DNA of 19,489 bases, from contig CAKRKO010000049.1 of the NCBI GenBank assembly GCA_934358495.1, forward strand, positions 1 through 19,489, given 5' to 3'. The stretch comes from an uncultured Eubacterium sp. (GTDB lineage Bacteria; Bacillota; Clostridia; Lachnospirales; Lachnospiraceae). This document shows, one piece after another, positions 7,932 to 14,813 of the stretch. Numbering within the stretch: the stretch's first letter is position 1; each line of letters starts with the position of its first letter. The notes beneath the pieces were generated by a model. The model was not told the DNA's origin, ran no database searches, and worked only from the letters and a program-made list of their open reading frames with translations. The position numbers were made by a program, and so were the translations under genes.

Positions 7932-7959
7932 TATATATGAGATTATTTTGAAAATATGT
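7932..7959 (-). promoter_or_regulatory. Candidate sigma-E promoter of spoIIP
   Basis: On the minus strand ACATATT (7959-7953) and CATATATA (7939-7932) resemble the sigma-E boxes KMATATT and CATAYAHT with a 13-nt spacer, slightly short of the usual 14-15. Known spoIIP genes are sigma-E controlled, which supports the call. A start about 7 nt downstream would fall on the ATG itself. Confidence 0.45.
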
Positions 7960-7978
7960 TACCCTTTTACATTTTAGT

Positions 7979-9007
7979 CTATCCGCAAAACGCCAGATTA
8001 ATCGCCTCCGATATGGTATAACTCATACGCTTAATTTCCGCATCGATATCCTTCGGTGTCACAAACATATGATTTAACTGTGGAGACAGCAGTTCCCGGA
8101 TCAGATTCCGATGCTCCGCTTCTGTCAGTTTACTCCAGGATGTTTTTAAAGGCTGCAGGCTCTCCGCATGCGCCAGCTCATCAATCAACGCAGACATGGA
8201 ATCATATACAATAGTTGCCGCTTCGACTACAGTCGGAATGCCGATGGCAATAACCGGAATTCCTGTTGTTTCTTTTGTGATGCTGTAACGATGATTACCG
8301 ACGCCGGAACCCGGATAGATTCCTGTATCTGTAATCTGAATCGTGCGGCCCAAACGACGTACACTCCGGGCAGCCAGCGCATCCACCACGATCAGATAAT
8401 CCGGCTTCACTTCACGTATAATCCCTGCTATGATCTCCTGGCTTTCCATCCCGGTCTGCGCCATAACGCCAGGCACAATGGCGCTGATAGGCTGCACCTG
8501 CTTGTTTTCGTAGGCCCGTCTGCCAAATTCTTTTATAATGTGTCGGGTGATATAGAGATTATCCGCCACCTGAGGGCCTAATGCATCCGGTGTGACAAGG
8601 CGATTTCCTAATCCAGCTACCAGTATAGATGTACCATCCAACTCATGCGCCACTTCGGTGGATTCCTCACAACTTATTTTTTTCTGATTTTCAGCATCTT
8701 CCTTATGTTTTTCTGTCTTATTGTGAACTGGAATCAATTCTTTCAAAATCTCCGCCAGCCTCTTCGAAATTTCTCTGTGGTAATCTTCATCATCCTCGAT
8801 CATTTCCGCTGCCTCCAGTGTAATATACGTTCCCCGTGGTTTTCCCATCTGCTTTGCCCCATTCTCAGTGGTAATCCGCACCGTTGTAATGTGGATCTGC
8901 TCTTTCTCGTAATCTTCTTCCGTGACAGTGATCCCTTTTGTCTCTTCCTGCGCCTTTGCAATCCGCTCATTTTCCTCTACCGCAAGGTCTGTTCTGACTT
9001 CAAACAT
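7979..9007 (-). CDS. gpr: Germination protease GPR (SASP-degrading endopeptidase)
   Basis: GPR is made in the forespore as a zymogen and starts breakdown of the small acid-soluble spore proteins on germination. The 342-residue protein opens MFEVRTDLAVEE, the conserved mature-region start, so the propeptide is very short. The two aspartates proposed as catalytic in the family are recognisable in LGNRLVTPDALGP (D141) and IVVDALAARS (D209). ITDTGIYPGSGVGN, also conserved, follows. A charged linker of about 30 residues (96-125) is inserted before the core. The ATG follows GGGGTG at 8 nt. It is divergent from rpsT, as in Bacillus, and upstream of spoIIP. Expression in the forespore is expected. 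Confidence 0.95.
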   Translation of the reverse strand: MFEVRTDLAVEENERIAKAQEETKGITVTEEDYEKEQIHITTVRITTENGAKQMGKPRGTYITLEAAEMIEDDEDYHREISKRLAEILKELIPVHNKTEKHKEDAENQKKISCEESTEVAHELDGTSILVAGLGNRLVTPDALGPQVADNLYITRHIIKEFGRRAYENKQVQPISAIVPGVMAQTGMESQEIIAGIIREVKPDYLIVVDALAARSVRRLGRTIQITDTGIYPGSGVGNHRYSITKETTGIPVIAIGIPTVVEAATIVYDSMSALIDELAHAESLQPLKTSWSKLTEAEHRNLIRELLSPQLNHMFVTPKDIDAEIKRMSYTISEAINLAFCG

Positions 9008-9040
9008 ACAAAAAACACCCCAACTTTTCTAAATAATATC

Positions 9041-9069
9041 ATTATTTCAAAAAGCACAAACAATTATAC
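9041..9069 (-). promoter_or_regulatory. Candidate forespore (sigma-F/G) promoter of gpr
   Basis: On the minus strand GTATA (9069-9065) and TGAAATAAT (9049-9041) fit the sigma-F/G pattern GYATA and GGNNANANT, with one mismatch at the first base of the -10 and a 15-nt spacer. The site is about 35 nt before the gpr ATG. gpr is forespore-transcribed in studied species. Confidence 0.45.
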
Positions 9070-9086
9070 CAATTTTATACCAATTT
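9065..9086. repeat. Tandem 11-bp repeat TATACCAATTT x2 upstream of gpr
   Basis: Two exact adjacent copies of TATACCAATTT lie in the gpr-rpsT divergent region. On the minus strand each copy supplies a GGTATA, so the candidate gpr -35 box is doubled with an 11-bp offset. Confidence 0.8.
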
Positions 9087-9109
9087 TTTCATTTTTTTCG
9101 GTTTTTCTA

Positions 9110-9138
9110 TTGACAATTCCTGTTTTTGACCCTATAAT
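9110..9138 (+). promoter_or_regulatory. Consensus sigma-A promoter of rpsT
   Basis: TTGACA (9110-9115) and TATAAT (9133-9138) are both perfect consensus and 17 nt apart. The transcript would start near 9145 and carry a leader of about 80 nt, suiting a highly expressed ribosomal protein gene. Confidence 0.95.
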
Positions 9139-9150
9139 ACATGAGTATGT

Positions 9151-9185
9151 TTACATTAGTTCGTCCGTGTCCGGCTTTAATGTAA
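9151..9185 (+). promoter_or_regulatory. Hairpin in the rpsT 5' leader, candidate autoregulatory structure
   Basis: TTACATTA (9151-9158) pairs perfectly with TAATGTAA (9178-9185). A CCG/CGG pairing can form inside the loop (about 9165-9174). It lies between the predicted start site and the ribosome-binding site. Several ribosomal proteins, S20 included in E. coli, regulate their own translation through the leader, so a similar role is plausible but unproven here. Confidence 0.5.
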
Positions 9186-9223
9186 CAATCATTTAAGAAT
9201 TCTCAGCATGGGAGGTGTACAGA

Positions 9224-9487
9224 TTGGCTAACATTAAATCAGCAAAGAAAAGAATCTTAGTTGCGCAGACAAAGACAGAAAGAAATAAATCTATCCGTTC
9301 TTCAGTGAAAACAGCTATTAAAAAAGTAGAGGCAGCTGTTGCAGCAAATGATAAAGAAGCAGCTTCTGCAGCATTAGTATCCGCTACTTCCGTTATCAGC
9401 AAAGCTGAATCTAAAGGTGTTTATCACAAAAACAATGCTTCCAGAAAAGTTGCTCGTTTAGCAAAATTAGTGAACAGCATTGCGTAA
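9224..9487 (+). CDS. rpsT: 30S ribosomal protein S20, TTG start
   Basis: S20 is a primary 16S rRNA-binding protein of the small subunit. The 87-residue product is (M)ANIKSAKKRILVAQTKTERN followed by Lys/Ala-rich helices, typical in composition and length. I chose the TTG at 9224: GGAGG at 9211-9215 sits 8 nt upstream, and the product then begins with the universal ANIKSAKKR. A GTG three codons earlier overlaps the ribosome-binding site. The non-ATG start recalls E. coli rpsT, which also starts at UUG. It is the only plus-strand gene in the window, divergent from gpr and convergent with the trp operon. Confidence 0.97.
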   Translation: MANIKSAKKRILVAQTKTERNKSIRSSVKTAIKKVEAAVAANDKEAASAALVSATSVISKAESKGVYHKNNASRKVARLAKLVNSIA

Positions 9488-9512
9488 CAAGTGCGAATAA
9501 ATACGAATTAAT

Positions 9513-9550
9513 AAAAGACAGTTGGTGCCGTCATACCAACTGCCTTTTTT
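9513..9550. terminator. Bidirectional terminator between rpsT and trpD
   Basis: CAGTTGGT (9519-9526) pairs with ACCAACTG (9535-9542) around an 8-nt loop. On the plus strand TTTTTT (9545-9550) follows for rpsT. On the minus strand TTTTATTAATT follows for the trp operon, whose last stop codon is only a few bases away. Confidence 0.92.
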
Positions 9551-9551
9551 G

Positions 9552-10565
9552 TTATTTCGTATAATTTACCAGCTTCTCAAGCACTTCTGCTGCTTTTCCA
9601 GAATCAATCGCTTCTTTTGCCAGAATGATCCCATCTGCGATACTGTCTGCTTTTCCACCGATATAGAGCGCGGCTCCCGCATTTAACAGCACGATCTCAC
9701 GTTTTGCGCCCTGCTCTTTTCCTGAAAGGATCGCGCGTGTGATCTCTGCATTTTCTGCTGCGGTTCCGCCCTGCAGTTTTGACAGATCTACCGTCTTAAA
9801 TCCAAAATCTTCCGGTGCGATCTCATATGTTTTTACAGTTCCATCTTTTAATTCTGATACAACCGTCTTTGTACTCAATGTAATTTCATCCATATGATCT
9901 CTGCCGCTGACTACCAGCGCACGTTTTACGCCAAGCTGTCCCATAACATTTGCAATGGTTTCTGTCAGAGCCGGATCGTAGACACCAACTACCATACCTT
10001 TTGCCCCGGACGGATTGGCCAGCGGGCCAAGGATGTTAAATACGGTACGGATCCCCATCTCGCTTCGCGCCTGACCTACAAACCTCATAGATTTATTGAA
10101 TGTCTGTGCAAACATAAATCCAATGCCGACTTCATCCACGCAAGCCTCTACTTTTTCCGGTTCCATCATAATATTTACGCCAAGCTGCTCTAATACATCA
10201 CCGGCACCGCTCTTACTTGAAATGGAACGGTTACCATGTTTTGCCACCGGAACTCCGGCTGCTGCCGTCACGATAGCAGATGTAGTAGAAATATTAAAGG
10301 AATAGGTGCAATCCCCGCCGGTTCCTACCAGATCGATAAAATTGTCGGAATGTGGATGAATGTGTTCTGCCTTGTCTGCCAGCACGGAGGCCAGACCAAC
10401 GATTTCATCAATAGTCTCACCTTTCATACGCAGTCCGGTCAAAAATGCTCCGATCTGCGCCTGTGTGGCTGCGCCGGTCAGAAGAAGTTCCATTACCTCT
10501 CCTGCCTCTGCACGGGTCAGATCCTTCCTGTCTGCTACTCTCTGAATTGCCTGCTTCATATCCAT
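9552..10565 (-). CDS. trpD: Anthranilate phosphoribosyltransferase TrpD
   Basis: TrpD joins anthranilate to PRPP to give phosphoribosyl-anthranilate, the second step of tryptophan synthesis. The 337-residue stand-alone enzyme has the PRPP-binding GTGGD (81-85), NIST (91-94), the substrate motif AKHGNRSISSKSGAGDVLE (108-126) and the metal-binding VSGRDHMDEI region near 215-225. The ATG at 10565 has AGGAG 10 nt upstream. It is the last gene of the operon, 15 nt after trpA. In most Firmicute trp operons trpD lies between trpG and trpC, so its place here is atypical. Its sequence looks intact. Confidence 0.97.
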   Translation of the reverse strand: MDMKQAIQRVADRKDLTRAEAGEVMELLLTGAATQAQIGAFLTGLRMKGETIDEIVGLASVLADKAEHIHPHSDNFIDLVGTGGDCTYSFNISTTSAIVTAAAGVPVAKHGNRSISSKSGAGDVLEQLGVNIMMEPEKVEACVDEVGIGFMFAQTFNKSMRFVGQARSEMGIRTVFNILGPLANPSGAKGMVVGVYDPALTETIANVMGQLGVKRALVVSGRDHMDEITLSTKTVVSELKDGTVKTYEIAPEDFGFKTVDLSKLQGGTAAENAEITRAILSGKEQGAKREIVLLNAGAALYIGGKADSIADGIILAKEAIDSGKAAEVLEKLVNYTK

Positions 10566-10580
10566 GATACTGATACTCCT

Positions 10581-11384
10581 TTACTTCAACTCTGCTTTAA
10601 AAGTCTGAATATATTCTTTTGCCACGGCCAGATCATACTGATTCTCTTCCATCAGATTGATGAAATGGGAACCAACAATAGCACCGTCAATAATGTCTTT
10701 CATCGGCTCCACATCTGCTGCAGTGCGGATGCCAAATCCCATCATAATCGGGATCTGTGCCTGCTCTTTTACGGATTTCAAATAAGAAAGAACCTCTTTG
10801 TGGAAGTTTGCACCCTGTCCGGTGACACCCATGGAAGATACGCAGTATACAAATCCTCTTGCATCTTTTAAAATCTCCGGAATTCGTTTGCCAGATACCG
10901 GTGCTACGAGCTGGATCAGGATGGTTGCATTCTGTTTTGCCAGTGCATCTTTTAACGGCTGCTGCTCTTCCAGTGGCAGATCCGGGATGATCAGTCCGTC
11001 TACACCGACCTCTGCACATTTTTCTGCAAATGCTTCTAATCCATAATGAAGTACGGTATTGTAATACATCATAAATACGATCGGCAATTCGCATCCGTCT
11101 TTGCGGACACCGTCCACCAGATCAAAACACTTGCGCAGGTTGGTTCCTTTTAAAATGGAACGATAGGACGCATCCTGAATGACCGGGCCATCTGCTGCCG
11201 GATCGGAAAATGGAATACCAAGTTCCAGAATATCCAGTCCGCCTTCTTCCTGGGCACGGATCAGTTTTGCACAATGCTCCATATCCGGAAGTCCTGCGGT
11301 AATATATGTGATAAATGCTTTTTCGTTTTTTTCCTGTAATGTCTGTAATTTTTGCTCTATACGGTTCATGATCTTCTGCTCCAT
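10581..11384 (-). CDS. trpA: Tryptophan synthase alpha chain TrpA
   Basis: TrpA cleaves indole-3-glycerol phosphate to indole and glyceraldehyde-3-phosphate, passing indole to TrpB through the complex's tunnel. The 267-residue protein has AFITYITAGLPD near the start and ELGIPFSDPAADGP with the catalytic E54 and D65. The phosphate-binding YCVSSMGVTG loop follows. I chose the ATG at 11384, with AAGGA 7 nt upstream. An ATG five codons later (11369) also has a GGAG and is a real alternative, while the open frame upstream lacks a ribosome-binding site. It lies 73 nt after trpB and 15 nt before trpD. Confidence 0.96.
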   Translation of the reverse strand: MEQKIMNRIEQKLQTLQEKNEKAFITYITAGLPDMEHCAKLIRAQEEGGLDILELGIPFSDPAADGPVIQDASYRSILKGTNLRKCFDLVDGVRKDGCELPIVFMMYYNTVLHYGLEAFAEKCAEVGVDGLIIPDLPLEEQQPLKDALAKQNATILIQLVAPVSGKRIPEILKDARGFVYCVSSMGVTGQGANFHKEVLSYLKSVKEQAQIPIMMGFGIRTAADVEPMKDIIDGAIVGSHFINLMEENQYDLAVAKEYIQTFKAELK

Positions 11385-11457
11385 TTTATTTTCCTTTATT
11401 CTTCTGTGCATTTCTGCAAGTCTACTCTTTTTCGTTTCAGCCTTCACGCATCCGCGT

Positions 11458-12648
11458 TTAGTTCAGATAACCTTTTCCTGCCAGATAGTTTGCAATGGTA
11501 TTGACATCTTTGTCACCACGTCCAGATAGACACACGATCATGGACTGTTCCGGTGTCATTTCTTTTGCTTTTTTAAAAGCATAAGCCATTGCGTGTGCAC
11601 TCTCGATGGCTGGAATGATTCCCTCTAATTCACAAAGCTCCATCAGCGCATCCATCGCCTCTGTATCTGTAATGGACACATACTGTGCTCTGCCGCTATC
11701 ACGCAGATATGCATGCTCCGGTCCGACACCCGGGTAATCCAGTCCGGCAGAAATAGAATGTGCCAGCTGAATGTTTCCATCCTCATCCTGAAGCAGATAA
11801 GAACGCATGCCATGCAGGGTTCCCGGCTCACCAAGTGCCATAGCTGCTGCATGTTTTCCGGTCTCTACACCAAGTCCGGCTGCTTCCACACCGATCAGCT
11901 GTACATCTTTTTCCTCAACAAATTCTGCAAACATTCCGATGGAGTTGGAACCGCCGCCTACGCAGGCCATAACCACATCTGGGAGTTTTCCTTCTGCTTC
12001 GTAATGCTGCGCTTTTGCTTCTTTACTGATAACACGCTGGAACTCTTTGACCATCTTCGGATACGGATATGGCCCTACAGCAGAACCGATTACATAAAAG
12101 GTATCTTCTGCTGTTTTCGCCCATGTACGAATAGCTTCGTTTGTGGCATCTTTTAAGGTGTTGCTGCCGGATTCCACGCTGACAACTTTTGCACCAAGCA
12201 TCTCCATACGCATTACATTTAAGGCCTGACGCTCAATATCTTCTTTTCCCATGTAAACGGTGCATTCCATGTCAAACAGTGCTGCGCCGGTTGCTGTTGC
12301 CACGCCATGCTGACCTGCTCCAGTCTCTGCGATGACTTTCTTTTTACCCATACGTTTTGCCAGAAGGATCTGACCGATAACGTTATTAATCTTGTGTGCA
12401 CCGGTATGGTTTAAATCCTCACGTTTCAGATAGATTTTTGTACCGTATTTTTTGCTGAGATGTTCTGCATAATACAGTGGGGTTTCACGACCTACATACT
12501 GTTTCAGATAATAATTGTACTGATTGATAAACTCCGGATCTTTGACAGCTGCCTCAAAAGCCTCATCCAGTTCCTCTAATGTATTCATTAATGACTCGGA
12601 CACGTACTGTCCGCCAAATTCTCCATAATATGTATTTTTCTTATTCAT
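11458..12648 (-). CDS. trpB: Tryptophan synthase beta chain TrpB
   Basis: TrpB is the PLP enzyme that condenses indole and serine to tryptophan. The 396-residue protein begins YYGEFGGQYVSE. It carries the PLP lysine in HTGAHKINN (K86), ETGAGQHGVATAT with catalytic E108, and the phosphate-binding GGGSNSIG near 230. The C-terminal SGRGDKD is the family end signature. This is the common TrpB1 form, which works with TrpA, and trpA follows directly. The ATG is preceded by AAAGG. No defects are visible. Confidence 0.97.
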   Translation of the reverse strand: MNKKNTYYGEFGGQYVSESLMNTLEELDEAFEAAVKDPEFINQYNYYLKQYVGRETPLYYAEHLSKKYGTKIYLKREDLNHTGAHKINNVIGQILLAKRMGKKKVIAETGAGQHGVATATGAALFDMECTVYMGKEDIERQALNVMRMEMLGAKVVSVESGSNTLKDATNEAIRTWAKTAEDTFYVIGSAVGPYPYPKMVKEFQRVISKEAKAQHYEAEGKLPDVVMACVGGGSNSIGMFAEFVEEKDVQLIGVEAAGLGVETGKHAAAMALGEPGTLHGMRSYLLQDEDGNIQLAHSISAGLDYPGVGPEHAYLRDSGRAQYVSITDTEAMDALMELCELEGIIPAIESAHAMAYAFKKAKEMTPEQSMIVCLSGRGDKDVNTIANYLAGKGYLN

Positions 12649-12728
12649 ATTTTCTAACCTTTCTGCTTTGTCATATACGACTTTACATTTTTCTAATCGA
12701 ATTTTTTGAAGTTATCTCTTAACGCTTT

Positions 12729-13364
12729 TTAACATTGTTTTGCGGCTGAGATAAACTCCCGGATCAAAGCTGCATCTTTAACTCCGTCCCGTTCCACACC
12801 GCTGCTGACATCTACCACGTCCGGGTGCAACATGTGGATTCCGTCTTGCACGTTTTCTATATTCAGACCGCCTGCTAAAATAAACTGCCGGTTCTTTATT
12901 TTCAATTTTTCCGGAAACACAAATGTTTTTTCTTCTGCTTCCCATCCGAAGGTTTTACCGGAGCCGTATTCCGCTCCGTCGACCACATAACCTCGGATGT
13001 TTGGCGACTGTATAAACAGCTCATCTGCATTTACCTCTGTACTTCCTGCGATATTCACCGCCTGCCACAATGCCAGACCTCCATCTGACTGGCAGTCCGC
13101 CGGAATTGTTCCATGAATCTGAATCAGGTCAAATCCCATATCATTTAGTCGTTTTACTTCGTCTTTGGAGGGGCTGACACACACCGCAACGGACTGAATA
13201 TTTGGATTTTTCTTTAATTCTTTTAATAACTTCTCCGCTTTTTTATAGCTGACATTTCGTTTGCTATTTTCAAAAAAGACAAATCCCGCATAATCAGCGC
13301 CGTATGTATTGACTGCTTCGATGTCTTCCGGTCTGCTCAGACCACATATTTTTACTTTCGTCAT
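12729..13364 (-). CDS. trpF: Phosphoribosylanthranilate isomerase TrpF
   Basis: TrpF isomerises phosphoribosyl-anthranilate to CdRP by an Amadori rearrangement. The 211-residue TIM barrel opens TKVKICGLSRPEDI with general base C7. It has the general acid D129 in YVVDGAEYGSGKTFGW and the late phosphate-binding LAGGLNIENV. I chose the ATG at 13364 because the family sequence starts there. The frame is open for 15 codons upstream to a GTG with no ribosome-binding site. The chosen start also lacks a good Shine-Dalgarno (GTGAGTGAC only), unlike its neighbours. It lies 63 nt after trpC, so translation may depend on coupling. Confidence 0.95.
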   Translation of the reverse strand: MTKVKICGLSRPEDIEAVNTYGADYAGFVFFENSKRNVSYKKAEKLLKELKKNPNIQSVAVCVSPSKDEVKRLNDMGFDLIQIHGTIPADCQSDGGLALWQAVNIAGSTEVNADELFIQSPNIRGYVVDGAEYGSGKTFGWEAEEKTFVFPEKLKIKNRQFILAGGLNIENVQDGIHMLHPDVVDVSSGVERDGVKDAALIREFISAAKQC

Positions 13365-13427
13365 GTCACTCACACTTTCTGTAACGGTTGACCTTCTATC
13401 TGTTTTCACAGTTGTTTTTTATATCTG

Positions 13428-14201
13428 TTACAGTGCCTTCCAGTGTTTTGCCAGTTCCTGTGGATTAGCGGATTCCATAAAGGCCCGTCCGATCAGAAAT
13501 GCATCCACGCGGCATTCTTTCAGGAATTTTACGTCTTCATCTGATACAATTCCGCTTTCTGCCACAAAAATGCGGTCATCCGGAACCAGTTTGCTTAAGC
13601 GTTTTGTCGTGTCCAGTCTAATTGTGAAATCTCTGAGATCACGATTATTGACACCGACGATTTTTGCTCCACAATTCAGTGCCCGATCCATCTGCTCTTC
13701 GGTGTGTGCTTCAAATAAGGCATCCATTCCCAGTTCCGTGGTCAACTGGTAAAAATCACGCATCTGAATATCATCTAAAATTCCGGTGATCAGAAGGATT
13801 GCATTTGCCCCGATCACTTTTGCCTCATAAAACTGATATTCATCAATCATGAAGTCTTTCCGTAAGATCGGAAGTGGAGAAATCTCCCGGATTTCTTTCA
13901 GATAATCCACATTTCCAAGGAAATGATCTTCTTCTGTCAGGCAGGAAATGCAATCTACTGAAGCGTTATATTTATCAATCCGCTTTGTCAGATCAATCTG
14001 GCTGGTGATGTTTCCAAGGCTTGGAGATGCTTTTTTGAATTCTCCAATGATGGAAATTCCCGGTTTTGCAAGCCCTTCATAAAAACTTGCCGGATGCGCC
14101 TTGCACTGTTCTGCCAGTTTTCGCATCTCCGCCGGTGAAATACGGGATTTGTGTTCCACCAGACGTACTTTTTTATCTTCCACGATTTTATCTAATATCA
14201 T
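13428..14201 (-). CDS. trpC: Indole-3-glycerol phosphate synthase TrpC
   Basis: TrpC closes CdRP to indole-3-glycerol phosphate with loss of CO2 and water. The 257-residue stand-alone TIM barrel has GEFKKASPSLG (53-63), PILRKDFMID with K115, ALFEAHTEEQ with E164, VGVNNRDLRDF, and late AESGIVSDEDV. These include the conserved catalytic Lys and Glu. The usual KKASPSKG is KKASPSLG here, a change outside the key lysine. The ATG at 14201 has GGAGG about 10 nt upstream. It follows trpG by 48 nt, where trpD would be in the usual order. Confidence 0.96.
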   Translation of the reverse strand: MILDKIVEDKKVRLVEHKSRISPAEMRKLAEQCKAHPASFYEGLAKPGISIIGEFKKASPSLGNITSQIDLTKRIDKYNASVDCISCLTEEDHFLGNVDYLKEIREISPLPILRKDFMIDEYQFYEAKVIGANAILLITGILDDIQMRDFYQLTTELGMDALFEAHTEEQMDRALNCGAKIVGVNNRDLRDFTIRLDTTKRLSKLVPDDRIFVAESGIVSDEDVKFLKECRVDAFLIGRAFMESANPQELAKHWKAL

Positions 14202-14249
14202 CTCTTTTACTCCTCCACTCACACTCAGTTCACTCGCGCCATTCGCATT

Positions 14250-14813
14250 TTATAATGATAAAAAGTTTTCCATCATGCGTTTTCCATGTTCAGTGTACAC
14301 TGATTCCGGATGAAACTGTAATCCGATCACCGGATATTGCTTATGCTGCATCGCCATGATCTCACCGTTCTCAGTGGTTGCCAGCACTTCCAGGCAATCC
14401 GGCAAATCCTCTGCAGATACAGCCAGGGAATGATATCTGGCAACCCGGATTGGTGATTCGATGCCATCGAAAATGCCGGTTCCGGTGTGATGGATCAGTG
14501 ACTGTTTTCCGTGATACAGTTCTTTTGCGTAAGTAACGGTTCCTCCAAGTGCTTCGCCAATGGTCTGATGTCCCAGACAGATACCAAGGATTGGGATCTT
14601 ATCATAAAACTCTTTTACCACATCCAGGCAAATGCCTGCTTCCTTCGGACTTTTCGGTCCCGGGGAAAGCACGATTTTTTCCGGTGCCATCTGGCGGATC
14701 TCCTCGATGGTGATCTTATCGTTTCGTACCACCTCGATATCCTCCCGGAAGATTCCCATATATTGATATAAGTTGTAAGTAAATGAATCGTAATTATCAA
14801 TCAGTAAAATCAT
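14250..14813 (-). CDS. trpG: Anthranilate synthase component II, glutamine amidotransferase TrpG
   Basis: TrpG supplies ammonia from glutamine to TrpE for anthranilate synthesis. The 187-residue class I amidotransferase begins ILLIDNYDSFTYNLYQY. It has the nucleophile C79 in LGICLGHQTIG and completes the triad with H168 and E170 in QFHPES. The ATG at 14813 overlaps the trpE stop as ATGA, with GGAGG upstream inside trpE, a classic sign of translational coupling between subunits of one complex. It is trpG-length and not fused to trpD. In some species this subunit also serves 4-amino-4-deoxychorismate synthase (pabA); I cannot tell that here. Confidence 0.97.
   Translation of the reverse strand: MILLIDNYDSFTYNLYQYMGIFREDIEVVRNDKITIEEIRQMAPEKIVLSPGPKSPKEAGICLDVVKEFYDKIPILGICLGHQTIGEALGGTVTYAKELYHGKQSLIHHTGTGIFDGIESPIRVARYHSLAVSAEDLPDCLEVLATTENGEIMAMQHKQYPVIGLQFHPESVYTEHGKRMMENFLSL

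Noticed and set aside
9193..9402. Minus-strand frame opposite rpsT
   Set aside because: Ala-rich antisense shadow of S20 with no start signal.
14202..14249. Possible scar of trpD between trpG and trpC
   Set aside because: The 48-nt spacer has no recognisable trpD residues on any frame, so no remnant can be claimed.
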